DNA from: Lutibacter litoralis
GTDB taxonomy: Bacteria; Bacteroidota; Bacteroidia; Flavobacteriales; Flavobacteriaceae
NCBI RefSeq assembly: GCF_014646675.1
Contig: NZ_BMNS01000001.1
Coordinates: 29,766-93,765, forward strand
DNA: 64,000 nucleotides
Reading direction: 5' to 3'
Positions 9,312 through 17,744 of the stretch are shown here, one piece after another. Under the pieces are notes generated by a model. The model worked only from the letters and a program-made list of their open reading frames with translations. It did no database searches and had not been told where the DNA came from. Made by a program: the position numbers and the translations under genes. Positions within the stretch are counted from its first letter, which is position 1; every line of letters starts with the position of its first letter.

Positions 9312-9959
9312 ATGGGACTTTTATCAAAAAAAGATTTAAAATTAATAACAGATCCTTTAGCAGATAATAATCCTATTACTATACAAGTATTAGGTATTTG
9401 TTCTGCATTGGCAATTACAGCTGAATTAAAAGCATCAATTGTAATGTCTATTGCAGTACTTTTTGTAATGGGACTGGGTAATTTAACTATTTCATTAATG
9501 CGGAATATAATTCCACCAAAAATTAGAATTATTGTACAACTTATTGTAGTTGCTACTTTGGTAATTATTGTGGATTTAGTGTTGAAAGCCTTTGCTTATG
9601 AACTAAGTAAGACATTATCTGTGTTTGTGGGATTGATTATTACCAACTGTATTATTATGGGACGTTTTGAAGCTTTTGCTTTAGCTAATGGACCAATAAG
9701 ATCATTTATAGATGGTGTTGGAAACGCATTAGGTTATGCAGTAATACTTATTATTGTAGGATTTTTTAGAGAATTGTTAGGATCTGGAACCTTATTAGGA
9801 TTTAAAGTTTTAGGTGATCCTATTGAAAAAACAGGTGTGTACGCTTTTGGTTATGAAAACAACGGATTTATGTTGCTAGCACCAATGGCATTAATAACTG
9901 TTGGAATTATTATTTGGGTACAACGCTCAAGAAATACATCATTAATAGAAGATAACTAG
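9312..9959 (+). CDS. nqrD: Na+-translocating NADH:quinone reductase subunit D
   Basis: A 215-residue integral membrane subunit with about six transmembrane helices, homologous to NqrE and RnfA/E. The conserved segments are NPITIQVLGICSALAIT near the N-terminus, the Cys-containing TNCIIMGRFEAFA in the middle and the GFFRELLGSGTLLG loop. In NQR structures NqrD and NqrE share an iron centre held by conserved Cys residues, and the Cys at GICSAL and TNCIIMG are the visible candidates. Three bases separate it from nqrC and from nqrE. Confidence 0.97.
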   Translation: MGLLSKKDLKLITDPLADNNPITIQVLGICSALAITAELKASIVMSIAVLFVMGLGNLTISLMRNIIPPKIRIIVQLIVVATLVIIVDLVLKAFAYELSKTLSVFVGLIITNCIIMGRFEAFALANGPIRSFIDGVGNALGYAVILIIVGFFRELLGSGTLLGFKVLGDPIEKTGVYAFGYENNGFMLLAPMALITVGIIIWVQRSRNTSLIEDN

Positions 9960-9962
9960 AAT

Positions 9963-10700
9963 ATGGAACATATAGAATTATTTTTTAAGTCAATATTTAT
10001 AGATAATATGGTATTTGCAACATTCTTAGGAATGTGTTCATACCTTGCTGTATCTAAAAAAGTTTCTACTGCAGTTGGTTTAGGAGCGGCCGTTATATTT
10101 GTAATGGCAATTACCGTTCCATTAAACTGGTTGTTAGATCAATATATTTTACAAGAAGGTGCACTTAGTTGGTTAGGCGAAGAATATGCAGCCTACGATT
10201 TAAGTTTTCTTTCATTTATAATGTTTATTGCAACCATTGCAACAATGGTGCAATTGGTTGAAATTATTGTAGAAAAATTTGCTCCAGAATTGTACAACTC
10301 TTTAGGTATATTTTTACCTCTAATTGCAGTAAACTGTGCTATTTTAGGTGGATCATTATTTATGCAATCACGAGAAATTGCTTCTTTAGATTTGGCATTT
10401 AACTATGGTGTTAGTTCTGGTATAGGATTCTTTTTAGCAATCTTAACAATTGCTGCTATTCGTGAGAAAATTAGATATTCAAATATTCCTGCACCACTTA
10501 GAGGTTTGGGAATTACATTTATAATAACAGGTTTAATGGCTATTGGATTTATGAGTTTTGGTGGAATGTTAACTGGTGGTGACGAACCAGAAACTAAAGA
10601 AGAAACTTCTAGAGTAATTCCTTCTAAAAATAATACCATTGAAGTTAGTAAAGAAGAAGCTAGTAAATTAGCCAATAACGAAAAAGAAATTATAGAGTAA
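9963..10700 (+). CDS. nqrE: Na+-translocating NADH:quinone reductase subunit E
   Basis: A 245-residue membrane subunit paired with NqrD. Conserved features are the N-terminal FFKSIFIDNMVFATFLGMCS with a Cys, and PLIAVNCAILGG with the second Cys, expected to hold the NqrD/NqrE iron centre. The family is usually about 200 residues. Here there is an extra hydrophilic, Glu/Lys-rich tail of about 40 residues (from GGDEPETKEE to the end). The stop codon overlaps the nqrF ATG by one base, which suggests translational coupling. Confidence 0.96.
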   Translation: MEHIELFFKSIFIDNMVFATFLGMCSYLAVSKKVSTAVGLGAAVIFVMAITVPLNWLLDQYILQEGALSWLGEEYAAYDLSFLSFIMFIATIATMVQLVEIIVEKFAPELYNSLGIFLPLIAVNCAILGGSLFMQSREIASLDLAFNYGVSSGIGFFLAILTIAAIREKIRYSNIPAPLRGLGITFIITGLMAIGFMSFGGMLTGGDEPETKEETSRVIPSKNNTIEVSKEEASKLANNEKEIIE

Positions 10701-12013
10701 TGATGATATTAGCAACAAATACCATAGGTACAATTGTAGCAACTGTAATCGCATTTTTAGTGTTAATACTATTATTGGTTGCTCTGTTACTATATGTAAA
10801 ACAAAAATTATCACCTTCTGGTCCTGTAAAAATCAGAATTAATGGTGAAAAAGAAATTGAAGTAGCTTCAGGAAGTACACTACTTACTACTTTAAGTAGC
10901 GAAAAAATATTTTTACCTTCTGCATGTGGTGGTGGTGGAACATGTATCCAATGCGAATGTCACGTGCATTCTGGTGGTGGAGAAGCTTTGCCGACAGAAA
11001 CGCCTCACTTTACTCGAAAACAATTAAAAGAAGGTGCTCGTTTATCGTGTCAAGTTAAGGTGAAACAGGATATGGATATCTCAATTCCTGAAGAAGTTTT
11101 CGGAATTAAAAAATGGGAAGCAACTGTTGTAAGAAATTACAATGTAGCATCTTTTATTAAAGAATTTGTTGTTGAAATTCCTGAAGACATGGGCTACAAA
11201 GCTGGTGGATATATTCAAATTGAAATTCCAGAATGTGAAGTTGATTTTAAAGATATGGACATTACAGCGCATCCTGAAGAACACGATACTCCAGATAAGT
11301 TCCAAGTAGAGTGGGATAAATTCGGTTTATGGGATTTAAAAATGAAAAACACCGAATTGGTAGAACGTGCATATTCAATGGCTTCTTACCCTGCTGAAGG
11401 GCGCGAAATTATGTTAAATGTACGTATCGCTACACCACCTTGGGATAGAACTAAAAATGCTTGGATGAATGTAAATCCAGGTATTGCTTCATCATACATT
11501 TTCAACTGTAAAAAAGGAGATAAAGTAACAATTTCTGGACCTTATGGAGAATTCTTCATTAATGAATCTGATGCAGAAATGTTATATGTTGGTGGTGGTG
11601 CTGGTATGGCTCCAATGCGCTCTCATTTATACCATTTATTCAAAACCCTAAAAACTGGGAGAAAAGTAACATATTGGTATGGTGGACGTTCTAAACGTGA
11701 ATTATTCTACCTAGACCATTTTTACGAATTAGAAAGAGAGTTTCCTAACTTTAAATTCTACTTAGTATTATCTGAGCCTGCTCCTGAAGACAACTGGGTG
11801 AATAAAAAAGATGCAGATGATCCAAACGGAGATGGATTTACTGGATTTGTACATCAATCCGTAATAGATGAATATTTATCTAAACACGAATCTCCAGAAG
11901 ACTTAGAATTATATTTCTGTGGTCCTCCTTTAATGAATAAAGCAGTTCAAAAAATGGGTGAAGATTTCGGTTTAGCTGATGAGAACATCAGATTTGATGA
12001 TTTTGGGGGGTAA
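10700..12013 (+). CDS. nqrF: Na+-translocating NADH:quinone reductase subunit F
   Basis: A 437-residue NADH-oxidising subunit, the electron entry point of Na+-NQR. One N-terminal membrane anchor (residues 8-32) is followed by a plant-type 2Fe-2S ferredoxin domain with Cys ligands in SACGGGGTCIQCECH and LSCQ. An FAD-binding domain comes next (RAYSMASYP), then an NADH-binding domain (GGGAGMAPMRSH, YFCGPPLMN). It is slightly longer than the roughly 407-residue Vibrio protein because of an insertion near residues 170-220. The ATG overlaps the nqrE stop, and a second ATG follows directly. A terminator-like hairpin lies about 60 bases downstream. Confidence 0.97.
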   Translation: MMILATNTIGTIVATVIAFLVLILLLVALLLYVKQKLSPSGPVKIRINGEKEIEVASGSTLLTTLSSEKIFLPSACGGGGTCIQCECHVHSGGGEALPTETPHFTRKQLKEGARLSCQVKVKQDMDISIPEEVFGIKKWEATVVRNYNVASFIKEFVVEIPEDMGYKAGGYIQIEIPECEVDFKDMDITAHPEEHDTPDKFQVEWDKFGLWDLKMKNTELVERAYSMASYPAEGREIMLNVRIATPPWDRTKNAWMNVNPGIASSYIFNCKKGDKVTISGPYGEFFINESDAEMLYVGGGAGMAPMRSHLYHLFKTLKTGRKVTYWYGGRSKRELFYLDHFYELEREFPNFKFYLVLSEPAPEDNWVNKKDADDPNGDGFTGFVHQSVIDEYLSKHESPEDLELYFCGPPLMNKAVQKMGEDFGLADENIRFDDFGG

Positions 12014-12018
12014 TACCG

Positions 12019-12042
12019 GTCATTGAGCGGAGTCGAAATGAC
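12019..12042. repeat. REP-like palindromic unit after nqrF
   Basis: Six bases after the nqrF stop, GTCATT at 12019-12024 pairs with AATGAC at 12037-12042. The interior (GAGCGGAGTCGA) is GC-rich compared with its surroundings. The unit resembles the dispersed GTCATTTCGACTCCGCTC-type intergenic repeats common in flavobacterial genomes. It may mark the end of the nqr operon. The family assignment is from memory. Confidence 0.5.
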
Positions 12043-12074
12043 TTCTTTGTAATGATTAAAAACATAATAATTTT

Positions 12075-12107
12075 AAAAAATCCGGTACATTTGTATCGGA
12101 TTTTTTT
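12075..12107 (+). terminator. Terminator hairpin overlapping a -7 box
   Basis: AAAAAATCCG (12075-12084), a G.T wobble, TAC, a 4-base ATTT loop, GTA and CGGATTTTTTT form a nearly perfect 14-pair stem followed by a T run, so this is a good intrinsic terminator for nqrA-F. The octamer TACATTTG (12086-12093) spanning the apex matches TAnnTTTG and lies 27 bases upstream of the next gene's ATG at 12121, so the same DNA may also act as that gene's -7 element. Confidence 0.65.
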
Positions 12108-12120
12108 ATACGAAATACTA

Positions 12121-12498
12121 ATGAGCAGACCACTTACAACTCAAGAACAACACAACTTAGCAATGAATATTGTTGGAAAAGATTTAGAAGCTAAAGGTTA
12201 TGAATTTTTAGCAGTAAACAGCCAATTAAAAAGAAACCCTCAATTTGTATGTATCGATAAAAATAACCAACGTTACTTTATAATTGTTAAAATAGGACCT
12301 ATTAATAAATTGGGTATTACCTACGATGTAATTTGGATGGAAACCTTTAAATTACACGCCAAAAAAAATAATGCTAAAGTTATATTTGCCGGCGTTGGTT
12401 TAGGCGCTAAAAACAACATTAATACTCCACCGTTGTTACATAAAGAATATGCTATACAATATGATGGCTTGCAATATTTAGATGTTGCTTTGAATTAA
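12121..12498 (+). CDS. Small conserved protein downstream of nqrF
   Basis: A 125-residue soluble protein. From memory, homologues follow nqrF in other flavobacteria and are often labelled as an NQR subunit F, yet this protein has no ferredoxin Cys cluster and no FAD or NADH motif, so that label looks inherited from position. The sequence (NIVGKDLEAKGYEFLAVNSQ, NQRYFIIVKIGP) looks like a small alpha/beta fold. An open frame extends upstream to 12052, but that extension would translate through the terminator hairpin, so the ATG at 12121 is preferred. The function is unknown, and a role linked to NQR is only suggested by position. Confidence 0.75.
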   Translation: MSRPLTTQEQHNLAMNIVGKDLEAKGYEFLAVNSQLKRNPQFVCIDKNNQRYFIIVKIGPINKLGITYDVIWMETFKLHAKKNNAKVIFAGVGLGAKNNINTPPLLHKEYAIQYDGLQYLDVALN

Positions 12499-12561
12499 TG
12501 CTATAACCTTCTTGAAGCAATGTACTAAACTAATTTTGTTTAAAACGTACGCTATACTCCA

Positions 12562-12592
12562 TAAAAAAAGCACGCCAATGGCGTGCTTTTAA
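12562..12592. terminator. Bidirectional terminator between converging genes
   Basis: GCACGCC (12570-12576), an AAT loop and GGCGTGC (12580-12586) form a strong stem flanked by A7 on the left and T4 on the right. It serves the minus-strand OmpA-type gene (stop at 12610), where the T run is longest, and can also end the plus-strand gene that stops at 12498. Confidence 0.85.
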
Positions 12593-12609
12593 AGTATTTA
12601 ATTACCTTC

Positions 12610-13449
12610 TTAATTTACTTTTTGCTCTAAAAGATCAAAAAATTGTTCTAATTGTGGCATTAAAACAATACGAGTTCTTCTATTTCTAGCTCTACCTTCA
12701 ACAGTATCGTTAGTTTCTAAAGGCTTGTATTCACTTCTACCTGCAGCAATTAAACGTTCAGGAACAATGTTAAAGTCGTTTTGAAGCACTCTAATTACAG
12801 AAGTTGCACGTTTTACACTTAAGTCCCAGTTATCTTTTATACCTGCAGTACTAATTGGCTTGTTATCTGTGTAACCTTCAACCATAACTTCTAAGTCTTT
12901 TTGTGCAGAAATTACATCAGCAACTTTACCTAATACTCTTTTTGCATCAGAAGAAATTGTTGCACTTCCACTCTTGAATAATAACTTATCAGCTATTGAA
13001 ATATAAACAACTGTTTTTTCAACATCAACTTGAATGTCTTCATCATTAAATCCATCTTTTAACACACTCTTTAATTGGAAACCTAATGCCAAATTAATAG
13101 AGTCTTTACGAGTCATTGCTTTTTGAACATGTTGAATATATTCATCTTTTTTACCCATTTGAGCCAATGTTTCCTTAATATTATCGGAAGCAGATTTAGA
13201 TAATACCGTTAAATTGTCAACATACTCTAATGTTTTTTCTTTGTCACTTCTTAAATCTTGAACTTGTTGTTCTAAAGAAGCAACTTTACTTTCACTTTCA
13301 ATTCTACATTTCATTAAATCAGCCTTTGTATCAACCAATTCCTGATTTTTAGAATTAAAATTACCCTCTAATTCCGTGTACTTCTTTTTAGATACACAAG
13401 AACTTAACACTACTGATATCACTAATATCAATACAAAACTTTTTTTCAT
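12610..13449 (-). CDS. OmpA family lipoprotein
   Basis: A 279-residue lipoprotein. The signal peptide ends in a lipobox, SVVLSSC, with Cys near residue 17. Residues 25-110 are a charged coiled coil (SKNQELVDTKADLMKC, LEQQVQDLRSDKEK). The C-terminal third is an OmpA-like peptidoglycan-binding domain with VEGYTDNKPI, WDLSVKRATSVIRVLQ and GRSEYKPLETNDT...NRRTRIVL. It should sit in the outer membrane's inner leaflet and bind peptidoglycan. It is probably monocistronic, with a -7 box at 13472-13479 and a strong terminator at 12562-12592. Confidence 0.92.
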   Translation of the reverse strand: MKKSFVLILVISVVLSSCVSKKKYTELEGNFNSKNQELVDTKADLMKCRIESESKVASLEQQVQDLRSDKEKTLEYVDNLTVLSKSASDNIKETLAQMGKKDEYIQHVQKAMTRKDSINLALGFQLKSVLKDGFNDEDIQVDVEKTVVYISIADKLLFKSGSATISSDAKRVLGKVADVISAQKDLEVMVEGYTDNKPISTAGIKDNWDLSVKRATSVIRVLQNDFNIVPERLIAAGRSEYKPLETNDTVEGRARNRRTRIVLMPQLEQFFDLLEQKVN

Positions 13450-13471
13450 AATTAAAACGATTTTAAGTGAA

Positions 13472-13479
13472 CAAAGTTA
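13472..13479 (-). promoter_or_regulatory. Candidate -7 box for the OmpA-type gene
   Basis: On the minus strand this reads TAACTTTG, matching TAnnTTTG, and lies 23 bases upstream of the ATG at 13449. Confidence 0.5.
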
Positions 13480-13547
13480 AAAAAAATAAAATTCTTTAAA
13501 GCATAAAATCGCTTATTTTAAGATGAATTTAAGAGTTTTTTATATAC

Positions 13548-13555
13548 TATATTTG
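13548..13555 (+). promoter_or_regulatory. Candidate -7 box for apbE
   Basis: TATATTTG matches TAnnTTTG and ends 26 bases before the apbE ATG at 13582. Confidence 0.5.
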
Positions 13556-13581
13556 TAATCTCTAATTTTAGTTTCTTTTGT

Positions 13582-14568
13582 ATGAAAAATTATCTGTTTT
13601 TTATCTATTTTATATTTATTATAGCTTGTACAGAGCAACAGTCTAATTTAAAAGTTTTACAAGGTAATGCTATTGGAACCACTTACACTATTAAATACTT
13701 GGATTCAACAGGCACTAATTTCGAATTAAAAATCGACAGTATTATTAAGGCAGTAAACACCTCAACTTCCACCTATATTCAAAATTCAGATATTTCAAAA
13801 ATAAATCGAGGAGACACTACAGTTGTTGTTGATGCTATTTTTGAAGAAGTTTTTAAAAAATCTGAAAAAATATACCGTGAAACAGCTGGTGATTTTGATC
13901 CAACAGTAGGAATTTTAGTAAACGCTTGGGGTTTTGGTCCAGGTGCCAAAATTAACAATTTAGACTCGCTTAAAATAGATTCGTTATTAACTTTTGTAGG
14001 TTTTAATAAAGTAAATCTTTTAAACAACAAAGTATCAAAGTTATATCCAGAAATTTATTTTGATTTTAACGCAATTGGAAAAGGATATTTGGTAGATATT
14101 GTTGCAAGACAATTTGAAGCTGCTAATATTGAAAATTATATGGTAGAAATTGGTGGTGAAATTAGAGTAAGAGGTAAAAATGAACATGGTGAATTTTGGA
14201 AAATAGCTATTGAAAATCCAAATGAAGATGGAACACGTTCTTTTGCTACTGTGATTCAATTAAAAGATGAAGCTATGGCGACTTCTGGTAATTACAGAAA
14301 ATACCGCACCACTGAAGACGGTAAAAAATATGTACACACAATTAATGCAAAAACAGGTTATGCGACCGAAAGTAACTTATTAAGTGCCTCTGTAATATCT
14401 AAAGGCGATTGTGCAGATGTTGATGGTTACGCAACAGCATTTATGGCAATGGGCTTAGATAAATCTATCGCATTTATAAAACAACATACCGAACTAAAGG
14501 TGTTTTTAATTTATGCTAATGAAAATGGTGAAATTAAAACGTTTGCTTCTGCTAATTTTGACAATTAA
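13582..14568 (+). CDS. apbE: FAD:protein FMN transferase (flavin transferase ApbE)
   Basis: A 328-residue periplasmic lipoprotein (signal peptide ending FIFIIAC, Cys near residue 16). It transfers FMN from FAD to a Thr of target proteins such as NqrB and NqrC. Family signatures are the GNAIGTTYTIKY segment near residue 30, DPTVGILVNAWGFGPG near residue 115, DFNAIGKGYLVDIVA near residue 165, EIGGEIRVRG near residue 192 and the C-terminal MATSGNYRKY and HTINAKTGYA. It lies 1.6 kb from nqrF, and its substrates there carry the expected flavinylation motifs. It has its own promoter and converges on the methyltransferase gene with a 3-base gap. Confidence 0.95.
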   Translation: MKNYLFFIYFIFIIACTEQQSNLKVLQGNAIGTTYTIKYLDSTGTNFELKIDSIIKAVNTSTSTYIQNSDISKINRGDTTVVVDAIFEEVFKKSEKIYRETAGDFDPTVGILVNAWGFGPGAKINNLDSLKIDSLLTFVGFNKVNLLNNKVSKLYPEIYFDFNAIGKGYLVDIVARQFEAANIENYMVEIGGEIRVRGKNEHGEFWKIAIENPNEDGTRSFATVIQLKDEAMATSGNYRKYRTTEDGKKYVHTINAKTGYATESNLLSASVISKGDCADVDGYATAFMAMGLDKSIAFIKQHTELKVFLIYANENGEIKTFASANFDN

Positions 14569-14571
14569 ATT

Positions 14572-15339
14572 CTATTTTGTACAAACTGGTAAAATTTCGC
14601 CTTTTACCAAACAGTATTTTGTAATTAATTCAGGAGAAAGAGTTTTGGAATAATCTATTTCATTTACAGTAAAACCAACAGCTCTTAATCTATCAAAATA
14701 ATCTTTACCATATACCCGAACGTGATCATATTGCCCAAAGTGTTTTTTTCTTTCTTCTTCTGAAGTGATAGAAAAATCTTCATATGTTTCGTTCAAACTC
14801 AAATCCTGCGGAATTTGAAAAATACCTAATCCTTTAGGTTTTAAAACCCGATAAAGTTCACTCATTGCTTTTGCATCATCTACAATATGCTCTAATACAT
14901 GATTGCAAAAAACCACATCAAACAAATTATCTTCAAAAGGTAAATTACAAATATCTGCTTTTACATCGGCAATTGGAGAATATAAATCTGCAGTTATATA
15001 ATCTAAGTTTGTTTGTTCTTTAAAACGGTTTAAAAAACATTGTTCTGGTGCAATGTGAAGGACTTTTTGGGGTTTCGCAAAAAAATTTGTTTCATTTTTT
15101 AAATACAACCATAACAATCTGTGTCGTTCTAAAGAAAGTGTGCTTGGAGAAAGTACATTTGTACGCTGTTCTCCATAACCATAAGGCAACATTTTTCGAA
15201 AACTTTTACCATCAATAGGATCTGTAAACGTTTTTCCTTTAAGATAAAATGCAACTAGAGGGGCAACCCAAAAACTAACCTTAATTAATACTGGTCTTGG
15301 GACCGTATTTAGAAAAAATTTAAAAATTTTAGTTAACAT
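14572..15339 (-). CDS. Class I SAM-dependent methyltransferase
   Basis: A 255-residue methyltransferase. The SAM-binding region includes VLHIAPEQCF (motif I region, near residue 90), DYITADLYSPIADVKADIC and FDVVFCNHVLEHI, the last being typical of Methyltransf_11-type enzymes. The N-terminal 35 residues are hydrophobic and basic and may touch the membrane. No substrate can be named. It shares a strand with map, with a 50-base gap, and may be the second gene of a map operon. Confidence 0.85.
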   Translation of the reverse strand: MLTKIFKFFLNTVPRPVLIKVSFWVAPLVAFYLKGKTFTDPIDGKSFRKMLPYGYGEQRTNVLSPSTLSLERHRLLWLYLKNETNFFAKPQKVLHIAPEQCFLNRFKEQTNLDYITADLYSPIADVKADICNLPFEDNLFDVVFCNHVLEHIVDDAKAMSELYRVLKPKGLGIFQIPQDLSLNETYEDFSITSEEERKKHFGQYDHVRVYGKDYFDRLRAVGFTVNEIDYSKTLSPELITKYCLVKGEILPVCTK

Positions 15340-15389
15340 GTAGTTGGTTTACCTTTAAAACAAGCTATTATTAGTAGAATTTAAATTAA

Positions 15390-16208
15390 TTATAAAACCA
15401 GTGGTACTTCTCTAAATTCATCCTCTTCTTTACTTTCAATCCCTAAAGCTTGGTAAATATATTTAAATGTAGAAAGCAATTCTGGTTTTCCATTTACAAT
15501 AGCAACATCATGTTCAAAATGTGCACTAGGTTTATTGTCTTTTGTTAAAATAGTCCAACCGTCGTTTAATTGATTTATTCTATGTGTTCCTAAATTTATC
15601 ATTGGTTCTATAGCCACAACCATACCTTCAACAAACTTTTTACCTCTTCCTCTTTTTCCATAATTTGGCATTTCTGGATCTTCGTGCATAGATTTTCCCA
15701 ATCCATGACCAACCAATTCTCGTACAACACCATACCCTCTTTTTTCGCAATAATTTTGAATTGCAAAGCCTACATCTCCCACTCTATTTCCAGCTTTAAA
15801 CTCTCTAATACCTTGGTACAAACTTTCTTTTGTAACTTCTAATAATTTTTTAGTTTCAGGAGCTACTTCACCTACTTCAAAAGTATAAGCGTGATCTCCG
15901 TAAAATCCATTTTTTAAAGCACCACAATCTATTGAAATAATATCGCCTTCTTTTAAGGGTTTATCATTTGGTATTCCGTGTACAACTTGAGCATTTGGAC
16001 TCATACAAAGCGTGTTTGGAAAATCGTACAAACCTAAAAATCCAGGTATAGCACCATTATCTCTTATAAACTCTTCCGCTAATTTATCTAAAAACAACGT
16101 TGTAACTCCAGGCTTCACCTCTTTTGCTAATAATCCTAAAGTTTTAGACACGATTAACGCACTTTGTCGCATTAACTCTATTTCTTCTCGTGTTTTAATA
16201 AGTATCAT
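15390..16208 (-). CDS. map: Type I methionine aminopeptidase
   Basis: A 272-residue cytosolic enzyme that removes the initiator Met from new proteins. The metal ligands are all visible: Asp in SIDCGALKNGFYGDHAYTF (two Asp), His in VGHGLGKSMHEDP, Glu in AIEPMINLG and Glu in SAHFEHDVAIV. The length fits a type Ia enzyme with a short C-terminal extension (about 20 residues from YIYQALGIES). The ATG start gives the normal N-terminus (IKTREEIELMRQSA). A candidate -7 box lies 23 bases upstream. It is divergent from the CoA hydrolase/transferase gene. Confidence 0.95.
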   Translation of the reverse strand: MILIKTREEIELMRQSALIVSKTLGLLAKEVKPGVTTLFLDKLAEEFIRDNGAIPGFLGLYDFPNTLCMSPNAQVVHGIPNDKPLKEGDIISIDCGALKNGFYGDHAYTFEVGEVAPETKKLLEVTKESLYQGIREFKAGNRVGDVGFAIQNYCEKRGYGVVRELVGHGLGKSMHEDPEMPNYGKRGRGKKFVEGMVVAIEPMINLGTHRINQLNDGWTILTKDNKPSAHFEHDVAIVNGKPELLSTFKYIYQALGIESKEEDEFREVPLVL

Positions 16209-16230
16209 TTCAATTTTATATTAATTTTTG

Positions 16231-16238
16231 CAAAGGTA
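16231..16238 (-). promoter_or_regulatory. Candidate -7 box for map
   Basis: The minus strand reads TACCTTTG, matching TAnnTTTG, 23 bases upstream of the map ATG. Confidence 0.5.
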
Positions 16239-16372
16239 AATCAAAAAAATAAAATATGCGGACAGAGTTAAAAATATAAAAAAAATGAATTAAATGCAAA
16301 AAGAGTGACTTTCGACAGCTATTTTTTATTATATCCTTAGTAAATTTACGGCATCACTTTTAATATTATATT

Positions 16373-17641
16373 ATGTATAAAGCAGTATCTGCTGAAGAAG
16401 CAGTAAAAGTTATAAAATCTAACGATAGAGTATATATTCAGGCAGCAGCCTCAGCATCTCAAATATTAATTAATGCAATGTCTGCGAGACATGAAGAATT
16501 AAGAGGTGTAGAAGTTTGTCATTTGCACATTGAAGGCGATGCCCCTTATGCAGATCCAAAATACAAAGATAGTTTTCATGTAAATTCACTTTTTATAGGA
16601 AAAAATGTACGTCACACTTTAAAAGCAGGGAATGGATCTTATACGCCCGTATTTTTGAGTGAAGTACCGAATTTATTTAAAAAAAATGTATTACCAGTTG
16701 ACGTTGCATTAATACAAGTTTCCACTCCAGACAAACATGGATATTGTTCTTTAGGTGTTTCTGTTGAAGCAATTTTAGCTGTAATTGCAAATGCAAAACA
16801 TGTAATTGCTCATATAAATGATCAAATGCCAAGAGTACATGGAGAGGGTCTAATTCATATTTCAGAATTAAATACTTTTGTAGAAGAAAGTGCTCCTATT
16901 CATGAGTTTCATATGCCAAATCCATCAAAAATAGAATGTACAATAGGTGATTATATTGCGGAATTAATTGAAGATAGAAGTACTTTACAAATGGGAATTG
17001 GTTCTATTCCAAATGCTGTATTATCGCGTTTAGGAAATCATAAAGATTTAGGACTGCATACTGAAATGTTTTCTGATGGGGTAATTGATTTAATTTTAAA
17101 AGATGTAATAAACGGAAACTACAAAGGAATAAATGCAGGAAGAGCTTTAACTACATTTTTAGGCGGCTCTAAACGCTTGTATGATTATGTAGATGACAAT
17201 CCATTTATTGAAATGCGTTCGTGTGATTATACAAATAGCGTTTCTAATATTCGTCAAAATCCTAGAATGGTAGCCATTAATTCTGCTATTCAGGTAGATT
17301 TAACTGGACAAGTTTGTGCTGATTCAATTGGAGCAAATATGTTTTCTGGTGTTGGTGGACAAATGGATTTTATTAGAGGCGCTTCCTTAAGTGAAGGCGG
17401 AAAGGCAATTATTGCATTACCTTCAATAACCAATAAAGGAATTAGTAGAATTGTTCCTTTTTTAAATAAAGGAGCCGGAGTTGTTACAACAAGATCGCAT
17501 GTACATTATATAGTTACAGAATATGGAGTTGCAAATTTATATGGCAAAACCATAGACCAGCGCGTTGCTGAATTGGTTAAAATTTCACATCCAGACTTTA
17601 GAGAAAGCATGGAGCGAGAATATTATGAAACTACAAGTTAG
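16373..17641 (+). CDS. Acetyl-CoA hydrolase/transferase family protein
   Basis: A 422-residue class I CoA-transferase-type protein, close in layout to 4-hydroxybutyrate or acetate CoA-transferases. Typical segments are QAAASASQILINAM near residue 25, VSTPDKHGYCSLGVSVEA near residue 120, the glycine-rich MGIGSIPNAVLSRLG near residue 208 and LHTEMFSDGVIDLI, whose Glu is the expected CoA-thioester-forming residue. The C-terminus has VTEYGVANLYGKT. It should move CoA between acyl groups and acetate or hydrolyse acetyl-CoA, but the physiological substrate cannot be read from sequence. It is a single-gene unit with a clear terminator. Confidence 0.9.
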   Translation: MYKAVSAEEAVKVIKSNDRVYIQAAASASQILINAMSARHEELRGVEVCHLHIEGDAPYADPKYKDSFHVNSLFIGKNVRHTLKAGNGSYTPVFLSEVPNLFKKNVLPVDVALIQVSTPDKHGYCSLGVSVEAILAVIANAKHVIAHINDQMPRVHGEGLIHISELNTFVEESAPIHEFHMPNPSKIECTIGDYIAELIEDRSTLQMGIGSIPNAVLSRLGNHKDLGLHTEMFSDGVIDLILKDVINGNYKGINAGRALTTFLGGSKRLYDYVDDNPFIEMRSCDYTNSVSNIRQNPRMVAINSAIQVDLTGQVCADSIGANMFSGVGGQMDFIRGASLSEGGKAIIALPSITNKGISRIVPFLNKGAGVVTTRSHVHYIVTEYGVANLYGKTIDQRVAELVKISHPDFRESMEREYYETTS

Positions 17642-17691
17642 TAATTGATTAACATACAATTTTAAGAAAAACACTTAAAACTAGCTTGAAG

Positions 17692-17724
17692 AATAGCGGA
17701 CCTTAAAAATCCGCTATTTTTTGT
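17692..17724 (+). terminator. Intrinsic terminator of the CoA hydrolase/transferase gene
   Basis: AATAGCGGA (17692-17700), a 9-base loop and TCCGCTATT (17710-17718) form a perfect stem followed by a T-rich tail, 50 bases after the stop codon. Confidence 0.85.
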
Positions 17725-17744
17725 TTTATATTTTTGTCAAGTTC

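Noticed and set aside
12052-12120. Upstream extension of the small gene after nqrF
   Set aside because: The extension would translate through the terminator hairpin and the -7 box, and the conserved-looking part begins at the ATG at 12121.
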